Assembly: GCF_000237925.1 (NCBI RefSeq)
Contig: NC_031496.1
Span: 31,988,295 to 32,052,294, forward strand
Source: Schistosoma mansoni
Lineage: Eukaryota; Platyhelminthes; Trematoda; Strigeidida; Schistosomatidae
DNA: 64,000 bases
Reading direction: 5' to 3'
The notes below the pieces were generated by a model. It had not been told where the DNA came from, made no database searches, and saw only the letters and a program-made list of their open reading frames with translations. Position 1 is the first letter of the stretch, and each line of letters opens with the position of its first letter. Positions 22,245-33,255 of the stretch are shown here, one piece after another. Position numbers and translations under genes: made by a program.

Positions 22245-22600
22245 AAAGGATAGTGCGTTTCATCTTATTTGGGACTCGTCAGCTGGATTTAATTGCATCT
22301 CAGAGTTGATGTTCACTCTGAGACTCAAACGCAATGCCATTCGCTTCAAACGAAATCACGTTATCGATTTAATTATTGTGTCTTGATAGCCACTTGCTTG
22401 TGCAATTAGGTGAAGTTTAAATTCATTTTGTATTGTTTGTGGCTATCAAGACTCAGTAACTGAGTGGATAATGCGATAGCTTTTCAAGTGAAAGATACTG
22501 GGTTCGAGTCTCGTGGTGAGCATTATCTCTGTGATGCAGATACATCCAGCTGACGAGTGCCAAATATGACGAAAAACGCGTCCTAGACTCTGGTGCTGCA
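22245..22600. mobile_element. Inverted SINE-B pair, copy 1
   Basis: Left arm (22245-22395): family B on the minus strand, with AGCTGACGAGTCCC. Right arm (22440-22600): the same on the plus strand, with the tRNA-like segment GGGTTCGAGTCTC (B box) and then CCAGCTGACGAG and GACGAAAA. The arms meet through a 45-bp spacer flanked by GATAGCCAC and GTGGCTATC. The same composite occurs at 59043-59425, spacer included. Hammerhead parts lie at both outer ends, on opposite strands. Confidence 0.75.
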
Positions 22601-22954
22601 CATATAGTAATAAAAGAGAATGATCAACTGCAGTCCTAAACATCAATAGGAAGATTCGAACAAATAATATCAAGAAGATTTAATTTAGAAAGAGCTCTAC
22701 TTAGTCCTGGGTTATGTGCTCATTGAGAATTGTCAATATGGCGTATATGTAAACTAAAAGAAACTTGATAAGTTCAGTACCTAATTGACTGAAACTGAAT
22801 TTTTAGAATCATTCTAGTTCCCAAGAAAAATTTCCATACCAGAACTCCGAAAAGAATCAAAATCCGGGAGGCAGGGAAATGGATGGCCTTTGTAAAATAA
22901 ATAGCAAAATTTTCGGATTTATGGATGCTATTGATATACTGAAGGTGTTATATC

Positions 22955-23310
22955 TAGAGCTTTGATTCTTACTATGCCGCATACTACTAAACTACTTGAA
23001 CGATCGAATCCGCAACGTCGCAAGAGAGAAGACAGAAGACTAGTATGTACGAAATTTATTCCCCAAAACAGTATCAAAATATAGTATAGAAATCTCGTGT
23101 ATTTATAGTTTTTTGTCTGAATGTAAATCATCATTTCGGACAACCAATAGGCACATAGGGGTCATGCTAATCCATCCAATGGTGAAGCTACACGTCGACA
23201 TTCTAGAATATTCCCCTAGCAGTGATTGGATGGAATATCTTCTGCTCTTTCTGGGATTCTTGAGGCTTCCTAGAGTTTACCAACGAGCCATCCTTACAGA
23301 AGGCTACTGG
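22955..23310. repeat. Interspersed repeat, copy 1 (also 26678-27015)
   Basis: The block starts AGCTTTGATTCTTACTATGC and includes GACAGAAGACTAGTA and TGATTGGATG. It matches 26678-27015 with scattered differences. It has no coding potential. The element type is unknown. Confidence 0.65.
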
Positions 23311-23724
23311 GAATAAGCTAAATCTAGTATGGAATTCAGTAGTTATTAAGTCAAGATATGACGCAATCCATCGTTTTTCTAGAACTCTCTATGAAGCTCC
23401 CATAAAACAATGGTCATATGAATTATTTTCATACTTTCCTCAACTGCTGAAGACTTTCTCGAGAATTCCCAGGCGGACCGATTTTATTTTCGTAGGAAGA
23501 ATCTTATCACTAATATTGAGCAGATGAATATCACATTCTTTGCTACTCAGTGATTAATTGGTGTGAATATTTCAGGTTATCAGTCAGTCTTTAAATTGAT
23601 TAATGATAGCATCATGAATACGATAATGATTAAGATTGGTTCACACCGATGAATGTAAAAAATAGAACGGAATTTAGATCTGCTGTTGCTTACATAAAAT
23701 TATTTCCTTTAGTCATACTTACTT

Positions 23725-24365
23725 AGTTACCCCTCGTGGAATAGAATAGACCGCTCACCAGCATCCTCCAATCAACCCTGTCCTGGGCAATCCTTTCCAC
23801 TTTTTTCCAGTTAGCACTCATCCTTTTTATATCTGCTTTTATTTCCTGGCGTAATGTGTTTTTTGACCTTCCTCTTTTCCACTTCCATTCACCATTCCAA
23901 ATTAGGGATTGCCTGGTGATGCAGTTTGGTGATTTCCTCAATGTATGTCCGATCCACTTCCAACATCTTTCCTAATTTCCTCTTCAGCTGGAACCTGCTG
24001 GTTTGTCCTCTCCCATAAAACGCTGTTGCTGATAATATCCGGCCAGTGAATGTTGAGTATTTCGCGTAGACAACTATTTATAAATACTTATACCTTCTTG
24101 ACGATGGATGTAGTAGTTCCCCTCGTTCCTGCTCTGTATGGTAGACCTGTCTTGACATTCGTATTGAAGATTCTGACCTTGAAGTTAGTTGACAATTGTT
24201 TTGAGTTCCATATGTTCTTCAATTGTAGAAATGCTGTTCTTGCTTTGCTAATCCTCGCCTTTATATCTGCATCCGATCCTACATGTTTATCAATGATGCT
24301 TCCCAGGTACGTGAATGTTTCCACCTCTTCCACAGTTTCACTATCAAGTGTGATTGATTAGCTTG
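23725..24365 (-). mobile_element. SR2-like LINE, 5'-truncated fragment
   Basis: The minus strand has [20 protein letters not shown] and [15 protein letters not shown] (24333-24088), then the C-terminal part [19 protein letters not shown] (23941-23723). This is the 3' third of an SR2-like protein split between frames. The tail lies near 23725. Confidence 0.8.
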
Positions 24366-24503
24366 CTTTTTTCCAAATGTTTGAATGAAAATCCCCATTC
24401 AAATGAAATAAATTCATTACCCCCCCCCTATTTTTTCACTCATTTCCACAATAAAATCATCATAATTATTATAAGTAGTAGTAATTGTAGTAGTAGTATA
24501 TAC

Positions 24504-24749
24504 TTATATCAGTACATATAATTTGTCCTTTATTACAATGACAACGTTGACAACTATATGTCCAATTATCATCATGATCATAAATTCGACCATAAAAATT
24601 ACATGCTGGTGGTTTTGGTTCTGTTTCAATGATCACTTCATCACAATGTTGACCATATCGTTGTTCTGGACAAATACATTCATATGTTCCAACACGATCA
24701 ATACAAGTTGATCCAAATGAACATGGATATGAAGCACATTCATTAACAT
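24504..24749 (-). CDS. Jagged-like exon: EGF repeat plus start of VWC
   Basis: The acceptor TTGATAG is followed by AT GTT AAT, completing a codon with the A left by the previous exon (CRI-N-VNEC). It encodes a calcium-type EGF (NVNECASYPCSFGSTC, then YECICPEQRYGQHC), then CNFYGRIYDHDDNWTYSC and CQRCHCNKGQIICTD, the first half of a VWC domain. The 3' end is uncertain. The nearest donor, A|GTATAT at 24503-24502, leaves phase 1, whereas the next exon needs phase 0. Confidence 0.88.
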
Positions 24750-26551
24750 CTATCAATAAATATGAATAGAAAGTATATATTAACTTTTCAGTAACACTAT
24801 AGGGTTTATTTTTATGTCTTGACCAATGCCTTCGCCAATTTGTTATGACTTTACAAAATAAACAAAGGGACGTATGACAATTCGTTATCGATTTTATGTC
24901 CGGCTTTCATCACATGAAGTATCCACCAATGGAAATACGACTTTTCCAACCTTAATACTGTGCCAACCAATGATGTTCGATCAGTATGAGTAATCTAGCA
25001 TCTTTATTGGTCCTTTATCCGCTTGGCCCTCCCACTTGAGTCCAGAACACCAATGACAGCTTGTGTGATGCGAATCTATGCGAATCGTTTATTTCAAGCA
25101 TACTCTGTTTATATACCAGACAGACATCACACCATAAAATAGTAAAGAATATTTGTACAAGATCAGGCCGAATGTGGCTGTAAACGTGGGAGACAGTAAT
25201 CAATAAACTGAATATAATTAAGGAACAGTAATTCGTATAATAATAATTCATAGGTCAAAATAGAGCTAATAATAAGATGCATATAGATATGCACAATCTA
25301 ATTACTCAATAGTTAAACAGTAACAATATATGTATAGAATAATCGTCCAGTAATAGATCCTGTGAGTTACCCTTACTTATGTCTTCGCAAGGATATAACA
25401 TTTATTATGTATATTAACATTTGTGAAACAGATAGGCGTATTTTATAGATACAATTAGTGTGTAGCCATTAGTCTAAATGACTAAATATCAAATGAACCA
25501 TTTTATTGATATTAGGAGATTGTGGGAAGTAGGCTGGAAAATCTGAACCTAAATTACATGTTAGTTTGTTTGTATCAGCAAGGTGTCCGTTATGATGCAG
25601 TACCATGGGTGCCCACTGCTCGGAATGTCATATTAGAACTAAACAAATGTCCAATGATCCTTGGTATTTAAAGATACTTTTATTGTGAACAATCTATGAC
25701 AAATACAATCTACCTTCATTAATTTGATGGAGACATTTTCTTCCTATCGCCAACTGATATTGAATGGATAAGTATTGTAAATGTTCTATCGGAATGAAGA
25801 ATAAATTAATGGTAACTGCTAGGAATTAGTTGTGGACGATTATCACATACATTCTTATTGAATAATTATTCAGTAACTAGTTTATGAATATATTCACATT
25901 CCTTGTGTCATAAGCTTTTATTTGACCTATTGGCTACTATTATGCGATTTATCATTCTTAACTTATTCCCAACTTAATTAATTGCAGTTTCCAGCACTCA
26001 TAGTCACTTTTGGCTTGATCTTGGATAATTATCACATTTTTTATTTTATGTTGTGCTGCGGTCTGGATTATTTGTACAGAAATCACTTAAGGTGGAGGCT
26101 GAGATTGCGTTCTAGACTCAAGGGTCTAGGTTAGACGAAAAAGATCAATAAGGATTCAGAGTTAGCTGAAGGCTGCTAGTGAAGGTTGATATGTCGTTGG
26201 TTTGGCACAGTGCCAAAGTTGTATAATTCGATATTCTGATTGGTGATCTGATAACGTGATAATTGACAAGGGGGTAAAAGTTATAACAGTAAAGGATTAA
26301 ATATTGATTAAACTAGAGTGAGAATTTCAAGACAAAGTAGGAAAAAATATATTCTGTAAGCAGCCGGAGGCACAAACAATCACAATAAGAAAATATCAAA
26401 CATATATATACAGTATAACTGACAGTGAACAGCTGTCATTCAGTACTTTGTATCTACACCATTAAGGTTTCATGACAGATCATGAATATCGTCAAACATG
26501 TCAAATTCATTACATCATTATAAGACAAAAAAAGAAAATTTCATCACTTAC
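24750..26551. other. Intron, no feature recognised
   Basis: AT-rich intron between two EGF exons. No coding frame, RNA gene or repeat was recognised with confidence. Confidence 0.4.
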
Positions 26552-26637
26552 TTATTCTACAATTCGTTCCAATAAAACCTTTTGGGCAATCACATTCAAA
26601 AGAATTAACAAGATCTTTACATGTTCCATTATTGTAA
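26552..26637 (-). CDS. Jagged-like exon: second half of an EGF repeat
   Basis: The acceptor TTTCAG and donor ATAA|GTAAGT bound an 86-bp exon. The T at its start completes TG from the previous exon to Cys (CNSMP-C-YNNGTC). It encodes YNNGTCKDLVNSFECDC and PKGFIGTNCRI, an intact EGF second half. Its phases agree with both neighbours. Confidence 0.93.
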
Positions 26638-26677
26638 CTGAAAGACAAAAAAGGTAGATAAGTAAATGTTATACCTA

Positions 26678-27015
26678 CAGCTTTGGATTCTTACTATGCC
26701 GCATACTACTAGAATACTTGAACGATCAAATCCGCAAAGTCGCAAGAGAGGAGACAGAAGACTAGTAAGTAGAAATGTTATTACCAACACAGTGTCAATT
26801 ATGGTATAAAACTGTCAAGTATTTATAGTTTTTAGTAAAAACGAAATCATCATTATAGTTATCTAATCCGCACACAGGGGGTTATTAGCATTGCCCAATA
26901 GGGAAGCTTCACGTAGTGATTCTGGAATAATATTTCAAAAGCTGATTGGATGAAATATATTCGGCTCCTTCTGAGCTTCTAAGACCTTCGTCAAGTTCAC
27001 CTGTGGACCGTCCTT
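26678..27015. repeat. Interspersed repeat, copy 2 (also 22955-23310)
   Basis: It matches the 22.96-kb repeat, starting AGCTTTGGATTCTTACTATG. No coding potential is seen. Confidence 0.65.
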
Positions 27016-27224
27016 ACAATGAAGTGTTCACAGTTAGAGAATCATTAAAGACTTTCCAATAGTTTCTGTGTTTTGTGTCAGTATACCCTGTAGTAATAGG
27101 TGTTCACGAATCTGTCAAGGATTAAATATAGACACTTCTAACCTTTAGATGAGTGTGTGACTATTGGATTGAAATCTCAGTTGTTCATGTTACAAAGTTC
27201 AGCCAGTTCAACAACTGGAAAAGA

Positions 27225-27302
27225 TTGCTCAGGATAGATTTCGATAGAAAATCTTGGTTGGCGACCTACGCTCGTCTACGAGGGATAACACGCGTAAGAC
27301 AA
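27225..27302 (+). mobile_element. SR2-like LINE, extreme 3' end fragment
   Basis: It carries the last coding stretch (GATTGCTCAGGATAGATTT, then TTGGCGACCTACGCT) and the GGGATAACACGCGTAAG end of the SR2-like family. It is strongly truncated. Confidence 0.6.
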
Positions 27303-27356
27303 TAATTTTTTGTGACATTAATTGAACAACGTTTTATATATAACAAGTGAACTCAC

Positions 27357-27510
27357 CATGGCATTGAATTACATTCATTAATTTCATTTTCACAATATTG
27401 ACCATCAAAACCAGGACGATAAATACAATTAAAACTATTACCTAAATCAACGCATGTAGCACCATTTTTGCATAGATTTTCTTGTACACATGATCTCGTT
27501 TCTAGTCGAC
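27357..27510 (-). CDS. Jagged-like exon: EGF repeat and start of the next
   Basis: The acceptor TTTAAG and donor CCATG|GTGAGT bound a 154-bp exon with phases matching both sides. It encodes [17 protein letters not shown], then [16 protein letters not shown], then [10 protein letters not shown]. In the CxC position of the EGF fold the sequence is C-I-Y (codons TGT ATT TAT), so the fifth cysteine is replaced by Tyr, a one-base change from TGT. This would remove a disulfide. Confidence 0.9.
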
Positions 27511-27635
27511 CTTAAATTAGAAATGAATGAATAAAAGAATTTGATGTAAGAACTAGAATATGTAATCAAACATTTTTATTATGTCACTTAATCGCCTCAC
27601 GAGATTCCTGCTCAATTTCATGAATTGTTTGAAGT

Positions 27636-27719
27636 TAAACATTAGCACCGCCAGATGCAGACCGGCTCAATGGTTCTAGAGGTTAGGCGATCACGTGCGA
27701 GACTGGTAGGTCTTGTGTT
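27636..27719 (+). mobile_element. Hammerhead SINE (family A), tRNA-like head only
   Basis: It contains GACCGGCTCAATGGTTCTAG and GCGAGACTGGTAGGTCT, the tRNA-like head of family A, and runs into the assembly gap. The rest of the copy is not visible. Confidence 0.6.
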
Positions 27720-27919
27720 NNNNNNNNNNNNNNNNNNNNNNNNNNNNNNNNNNNNNNNNNNNNNNNNNNNNNNNNNNNNNNNNNNNNNNNNNNNNNNNNN
27801 NNNNNNNNNNNNNNNNNNNNNNNNNNNNNNNNNNNNNNNNNNNNNNNNNNNNNNNNNNNNNNNNNNNNNNNNNNNNNNNNNNNNNNNNNNNNNNNNNNNN
27901 NNNNNNNNNNNNNNNNNNN
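27720..27919. other. Assembly gap of 200 N
   Basis: Exactly 200 N, as in the other two gaps, so the size is probably a placeholder. It hides the junction between a SINE head and the 5' end of LINE copy 2. Confidence 0.95.
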
Positions 27920-30829
27920 GAAGAGTTTTCCAAATTGCTGCAGAAATGAGAAAATACAACCTGGAGGTGCTGGAATCAGCGAAACACATTGCGACGCAGG
28001 TTGGACAACAACGACTGTCTTCAGGAGAACTTCTGTTATACTCCGGTCATGAAGAAGGAAATGCCCCACATACACAAGGAGTTGCATTAATGCTTCCAGA
28101 AAAGCACAAAATGCACTTATAGGATGGGAATCTCATGGACCAAGGATCATCAAAGCCTCCTTCAGAACAAAGAGAGAGGGCAATACAATGAACGTCATCC
28201 AATGCTATGCGCCTACCAATGACTACGATGAAGACGCTAAAGACCAATTCTACGACAGATTGCAGTCGATCGTCGAGAAGTGCCCAACCAAGGACCTGAT
28301 AATTCTGATGGGAGATCTCAATGCTAAGGTTGGAATGGACAACACTGGATATGAAGACGTCATGGGACAACATAGACTGGGAGTAAGGAACGAAAATGGT
28401 GAGAGATTTGCAAACCTATGTGCCTTCAATAAACTGGTTATAGGTGGCACCATATTCTCACACAAAAACATACACAAAGCCACTTGGATTTCACCGGATC
28501 ACACTACACAGAATCAAATCGACCATATCTGCATCAACAAAAAGTTCAGGAGGACGATGGAGGATGTGAGAACCAGAAGAGGAGCTGATATAGCATCCGA
28601 CCATCATTTGCTGGTCACCAAGATGAAACTAAAACTCAAGAAGCAGTGGACAACGGCGCGGACAACATCACAAAAGTTTAATACGGCCTTTCTTCGCGAT
28701 GCTGACAAACTCAACAAATTCAACATAGCCCTCAGCAACAGGTTCGAGGCCTTTCATGACCTACTCAATGGAGAGGGGACTACCATGGAGAGCAACTGGA
28801 AAGGTATCAAGGAGGCAATCGTTTCAACGTGTCAAGAGGTTCTGGGCCAAAAGAAGCACCATCACAAGGAATGGATCACTGTTGATACACTGGATAAGAT
28901 TGAAGCAAGGAGGAACAAGAAGGCAGCAATCAACACCAGCCGAACCAGAGCGGAAAAAGCCAAGGCACAAGCCGAATACACAGAGGCAAGCAAGCAAGTG
29001 AAGAGGAGCATCAGAACCGACAAACGTAAATATGTTGAAGATTTAGCAACGACAGCGGAAAAGGCTGCAAGAGAAGGAAACATGAGACAATTGTATGATA
29101 CAACAAAGAAACTTGCTGGAAATTACCGTAAACCAGAAAGACCAGTGAAAAGCAAGGAAGGCAAAGTAATCACCGACATTGAAGAACAACGAAACAGGTG
29201 GGTAGAACACTTCAAAGAACTCTTGAATCGACCAGCTCCACTGAACCCACCCAACATCGAAGCAGCACCCACGGACCTCCCAATCGATATTGGCCCACCA
29301 ACAATTGAAGAGATCAGCATGGCCATTAGACAAGTCAAGAGTGGCAAAGCAGCGGGACCAGACAACATCCCGGCAGAGGCACTGAAAGCAAATGTAACAG
29401 CAACTGCCAAGATACTACACATCCTCTTCAGTAAGATTTGGGACGAAGAACAAGTACCAACAGACTGGAAAAAAGGACTTCTGATCAAAATACCAAAGAA
29501 AGGTGATCTTAGCAAGTGCGATAACTACAGGGGCATCACTCTCCTCTCAATTCCAGGAAAAGTCTTCAACCGAGTATTGTTAAACAGGATGAAGGATTCC
29601 GTAGATGCCCAACTTCGAGATCAACAAGCTGGATTTTGTAAGGATAGATCGTGCACAGATCAAATCGCAACTCTGCGGATCATTGTGGAACAATCAATCG
29701 AATGGAACTCATCACTCTACATCAACTTCATCGACTACGAGAAGGCATTTGATAGCGTGGACAAGACGACACTATGGAAGCTTCTTCGACACTACGGCGT
29801 GCCTGAGAAGATAGTAAATATCATACGGAACTCCTATGATGGACTAAACTGCCAAATTGTCCACGGAGGACAACTCACCGACACGTTTCAAGTGAAGACC
29901 GGTGTTAGGCAAGGTTGCTTACTCTCACCGTTTCTCTTTCTCCTGGTCATCGACTGGATCATGAAGACGTCAACATCTGGAGGAAAGCACGGGATACAGT
30001 GGACAGGCAGGATGCAGCTTGACGATTTAGACTTCGCGGATGATCTGGCTCTTCTATCACAAACGCAACAACAAATGCAGGAGAAAACGACCAGTGTAGC
30101 AGCAGCCTCAGCAGCAGTAGGTCTCAATATAAACAAAGAGAAAAGCAAGACTCTCCGATACAATACAATATGCACCAATCCAATTACACTTGACGGAGAA
30201 GCTTTGGAGGATGTGGAAACCTTTACATATCTGGGCAGCATCATTGATGAACACGGTGGATCAGATGCAGATGTGAGGGCGCGGATCGGCAAAGCAAGAG
30301 CAGCATACTTACAACTGAAAAACATCTGGAGCTCAAAACAACTGTCAACCAACACCAAGGTTAGAATTTTCAATACAAATGTGAAGACAGTTCTACTGTA
30401 TGGGGCGGAGACGTGGAGAAATACGAAAGCCATTATCCAGAAGATACAAGTGTTCATCAACAGCTGTCTACGCAAAATACTTCGGATCCGATGGCCAGAC
30501 ACTATCAGCAATAAGTTACTGTGGGAGACAACAAACCAGATTCCAGCGGAGGAAGAAATCAGGAGAAAGCGCTGGAAGTGGATTGGGCACACCTTGAGGA
30601 AATCAGCTAATTGCGTCACAAGACAAGCCCTCACATGGAATCCTGAAGGTCAACGGAAAAGAGGAAGACCAAAGAACACATTACGCCGAGAAATAGAGAC
30701 AGACATGAGAAGAATGAACAAGAACTGGATAGAACTAGAAAAGGAAGCCCAGGACAGAGTGGGTTGGAGAAAGCTGGTCGGCGGCCTATGCTCCATTGGG
30801 AGTAACAGGCGTAAGTAAGTAAGTAAGTA
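27920..30829 (+). mobile_element. SR2-like RTE LINE, copy 2 (5' end in gap)
   Basis: The visible part starts inside the endonuclease (GAAGAGTTTTCCAAATTGC) and runs to the GTAAGTAAGTAAGTAG tail. It matches copy 1 almost base for base, including the shared frame change near the endonuclease/long-frame junction. The 5' UTR and first codons lie in the gap. It is in an intron, antisense to the host gene. Confidence 0.9.
28188..30818 (+). CDS. SR2-like endonuclease/reverse transcriptase, 876 codons, copy 2
   Basis: It has the same length and domains as copy 1: [51 protein letters not shown] and LYGAETW. I count roughly 16-20 residue differences from copy 1. An example is [11 protein letters not shown] where copy 1 has [11 protein letters not shown], the latter being the usual RT form, so copy 2 has probably lost an Arg there. 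High identity and open frames point to recent transposition of both. Confidence 0.92.
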   Translation: MNVIQCYAPTNDYDEDAKDQFYDRLQSIVEKCPTKDLIILMGDLNAKVGMDNTGYEDVMGQHRLGVRNENGERFANLCAFNKLVIGGTIFSHKNIHKATWISPDHTTQNQIDHICINKKFRRTMEDVRTRRGADIASDHHLLVTKMKLKLKKQWTTARTTSQKFNTAFLRDADKLNKFNIALSNRFEAFHDLLNGEGTTMESNWKGIKEAIVSTCQEVLGQKKHHHKEWITVDTLDKIEARRNKKAAINTSRTRAEKAKAQAEYTEASKQVKRSIRTDKRKYVEDLATTAEKAAREGNMRQLYDTTKKLAGNYRKPERPVKSKEGKVITDIEEQRNRWVEHFKELLNRPAPLNPPNIEAAPTDLPIDIGPPTIEEISMAIRQVKSGKAAGPDNIPAEALKANVTATAKILHILFSKIWDEEQVPTDWKKGLLIKIPKKGDLSKCDNYRGITLLSIPGKVFNRVLLNRMKDSVDAQLRDQQAGFCKDRSCTDQIATLRIIVEQSIEWNSSLYINFIDYEKAFDSVDKTTLWKLLRHYGVPEKIVNIIRNSYDGLNCQIVHGGQLTDTFQVKTGVRQGCLLSPFLFLLVIDWIMKTSTSGGKHGIQWTGRMQLDDLDFADDLALLSQTQQQMQEKTTSVAAASAAVGLNINKEKSKTLRYNTICTNPITLDGEALEDVETFTYLGSIIDEHGGSDADVRARIGKARAAYLQLKNIWSSKQLSTNTKVRIFNTNVKTVLLYGAETWRNTKAIIQKIQVFINSCLRKILRIRWPDTISNKLLWETTNQIPAEEEIRRKRWKWIGHTLRKSANCVTRQALTWNPEGQRKRGRPKNTLRREIETDMRRMNKNWIELEKEAQDRVGWRKLVGGLCSIGSNRRK

Positions 30830-31050
30830 GGGGTGAAGTTATGTAACAACTCATCTGTTGAAGATGCTGAGTGAGTGTATCATCTGATCATCAGAAAATT
30901 TATTAGTTGTTCTGATAAGGTTGGTCATATGTACGTCATGCTCATCACGTCGTGAGCATTTGTGGATTGTATTAAAGAGGACACTATTTTGTTTAAAAAG
31001 GAAGATTGTGAAGAATCTATTCAGAAAGTAAAATGTATTTTATCCCACAA

Positions 31051-31055
<5 letters not shown>

Positions 31056-31088
<33 letters not shown>
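31056..31088. repeat. (TA)n microsatellite
   Basis: An uninterrupted TA run of about 33 bp next to an assembly gap. Confidence 0.95.
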
Positions 31089-31089
<1 letters not shown>

Positions 31090-31111
31090 CACGGGCTTCA
31101 TATGAATTTAC

Positions 31112-31481
31112 CTAATCGATAANNNNNNNNNNNNNNNNNNNNNNNNNNNNNNNNNNNNNNNNNNNNNNNNNNNNNNNNNNNNNNNNNNNNNNNNNNNNNN
31201 NNNNNNNNNNNNNNNNNNNNNNNNNNNNNNNNNNNNNNNNNNNNNNNNNNNNNNNNNNNNNNNNNNNNNNNNNNNNNNNNNNNNNNNNNNNNNNNNNNNN
31301 NNNNNNNNNNNNNNNNNNNNNNTAAAACACATTTCAGCCATATTACATGGATTATCTGTTTGAAATTCACACCAACGACCAGATCAACCTGGTGGACAAT
31401 GACATTGGATATCTCCTGTATATAATGTATGCTGACAATATCCACCTTTTTGACATGGATTTGGTTGACATAAATCAATAG
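31112..31481 (-). pseudogene. Jagged-like exon: two EGF repeats, interrupted by a gap, with in-frame TGA
   Basis: The acceptor TTTATAG is followed by CT, completing CC(T) Pro from the previous exon. It encodes IDLCQPNPCQKGGYCQ, then DIQCHCPPG, then TGA (31384-31386), then SGRWCEFQTDNPCNMAEMCF before the gap 31123-31322. EGF repeats usually have an aromatic residue after PPG, so the TGA most likely replaces a Trp TGG. Beyond the gap the sequence ends at a donor, TTAG|GTAAAT, whose phase can join the next exon. Part of one EGF is hidden in the gap. Confidence 0.85.
31123..31322. other. Assembly gap of 200 N
   Basis: A placeholder-sized gap inside an EGF-encoding exon. Confidence 0.95.
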
Positions 31482-31569
31482 CTATAAAGAAAAAAATAGG
31501 ATAATCAATGGATCATTTGCTTAAAGAGGTTAATAATGGATTGACAGTAGTTTAAAAACGGGAAGTATC

Positions 31570-32237
31570 ATTTGTCAGTCAGTCAGCTACAAAGTAGGAC
31601 CTGGCACCCATATGCATCGGTCCAAGTTGCCATACCTCGTTAGCACAACAAGTTCAACACCGAATTCATAGAAGTAGTTAATTGAGTGGTGGAAATATAT
31701 AAAAAAAGGTTGTTCATAAGGATATAGTATAGGAAGGAAGACAGATATGAAGCAATTTTAATCTTAACGTTTAAGGGAAGAACAAAGAGCGTATACATCT
31801 ACACCATTGTGATCGATTCTCAGCCATGTCACACAGAGTCTAAAACCATTGGTTACGGTAGTCACGCGGACACCAACCAAATAATCTGCATCTACCTACA
31901 TGGTTCAGACTAAAGTTCAGTGACTTCAAGCAGTGATGCCACGTTTTGGTTCGGCCACCCCTAACTCTTTTCCAACCATCCCCTACACTAGTCAGCATAG
32001 CGCGTCGTGGTAATCGGTGTTCAGGTATACGTAACACGAGGCCCAACCATCTCAGTCGATGAAGATTCGCAATCCCACCAACTGATTTACCATCATTTCC
32101 TAATATCCTGTGTCTAACCTCACTATTACTTACCCGGTGATGCCAGCAGATACGAACAATATTTCTAAGACACCTGTGTTCAACTACTAGTAACTAACGA
32201 GTATCTTCTACTCTTAATGGCCATGTTTCACAGACGT
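31570..32237 (-). mobile_element. Perere-3-like LINE, 3' fragment
   Basis: It matches the 3' end of the 17.5-kb element (about 17515-18197) with few differences, including the C-terminal protein piece LRIPEHRLPRRAMLTSVGDG at 31840-32046. It is strongly 5' truncated and ends within the RT C-terminus. Confidence 0.85.
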
Positions 32238-32479
32238 AAATTATTATTGGTATTGGACGATTGTAGTGTTTGATCAGAATGATCCTACGTGAACTTAAAG
32301 TTGAAGGTTCACTGCTTTTTTGATGAGAGCTAATGGCATCATCTAGCTGCCCAAACCAAATTAGTCTTAATCTTATTCAATATATAAGTCCTGTGGATTA
32401 GAAATCGAATACTTTAACCATTCAACTCATTGAGACAAACTATGATGTTAACAATTTCATAGTTAATAAAATCCCTTAC

Positions 32480-33041
32480 GATTTTCACATTGTACACCAT
32501 TAAATCCTTCTTCACATATACATTCATAACCTTCTAAACCATTTATACATATACCATTATTCATACATGGCATCGTTTCACAATAATTAATTGACTGCTG
32601 ACAATATTTTCCTTGATAACCAGTTCCACAAATACATTTATTATCTCCGTGATCTGTACTAACACATGTACCATGTTGACCACATACATCATAAAGATAT
32701 GTAATCTCATGATGACTAATTAATAAATTATCCAGATTTGATGGAGTTGAATTTCTTGGAATCACTGTTGATTGTTGAAGGGTTAATACTGACGAAGATG
32801 ACGATGTCAACTTGGAGGAAAACGAAGTGAGATATGAGAATGTATCATTATTTTGTATCATTAACATAATTAAACCTGGATCCATGAATGTATCACAACC
32901 ATCTGGTCCACAATATGGTTGTCGATGTTCACAGAATTGTCCATAAAAATGTTCTGAACATTCACAATAGAAACCAGTAGATAATGTATAACAATAAGCA
33001 CCATTTTGACAAAGATTTGGATTACATCCATTGATTGAATT
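32480..33041 (-). CDS. Jagged-like exon: three EGF-type units with a Ser/Thr-rich insert
   Basis: A 562-bp open exon lies between acceptor TATAAAAG and donor AATC|GTAAGG, phase 0 in and 1 out. It encodes an EGF (NGCNPNLCQNGAYC, then FYCECSEHFYGQFC), then YCGPDGCDTFMDPG and about 70 residues without cysteines. That part is rich in Ser, Thr and Asn, with a TSSSSSVLT stretch. Two further EGF units follow (VCGQHGTCVS, then CICGTGYQGKYC; NYCETMPCMNNGIC, then YECICEEGFNGVQC). The insert interrupts an EGF and is unlike vertebrate Jagged. It may be a schistosome-specific spacer. Confidence 0.9.
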
Positions 33042-33104
33042 CTTTTATAGAACAAAAAACAAAAATAAATAAACAAAATAACAGATGACATTTACATTTA
33101 CATT

Positions 33105-33255
33105 ACAGGTTAAGTGTTCGCACGTGAGACTGAATGTCATGGGTTTCAGTCCCATGTTGTGAGGGATGGTCCATAGGCACTGTAGAGGAGTCCTGTACTA
33201 TGAAGAAACGACTATCCAGTGATTTTCAATGGTGATCTAGCTCACATTAAATCAT
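33105..33255 (+). mobile_element. Decayed hammerhead SINE (family A)
   Basis: It contains TGGGTTTCAGTCCCATG (B-box-like), then GTAGAGGAGTCC and GAAGAAACG, the degenerate hammerhead core, then GTGATCTAGCTC. The stems are poorly kept. Confidence 0.55.

Noticed and set aside
31098-31478. A 126-codon minus-strand frame across the N gap
   Set aside because: It runs through 200 unknown bases and is out of frame with the EGF residues that the same exon encodes.
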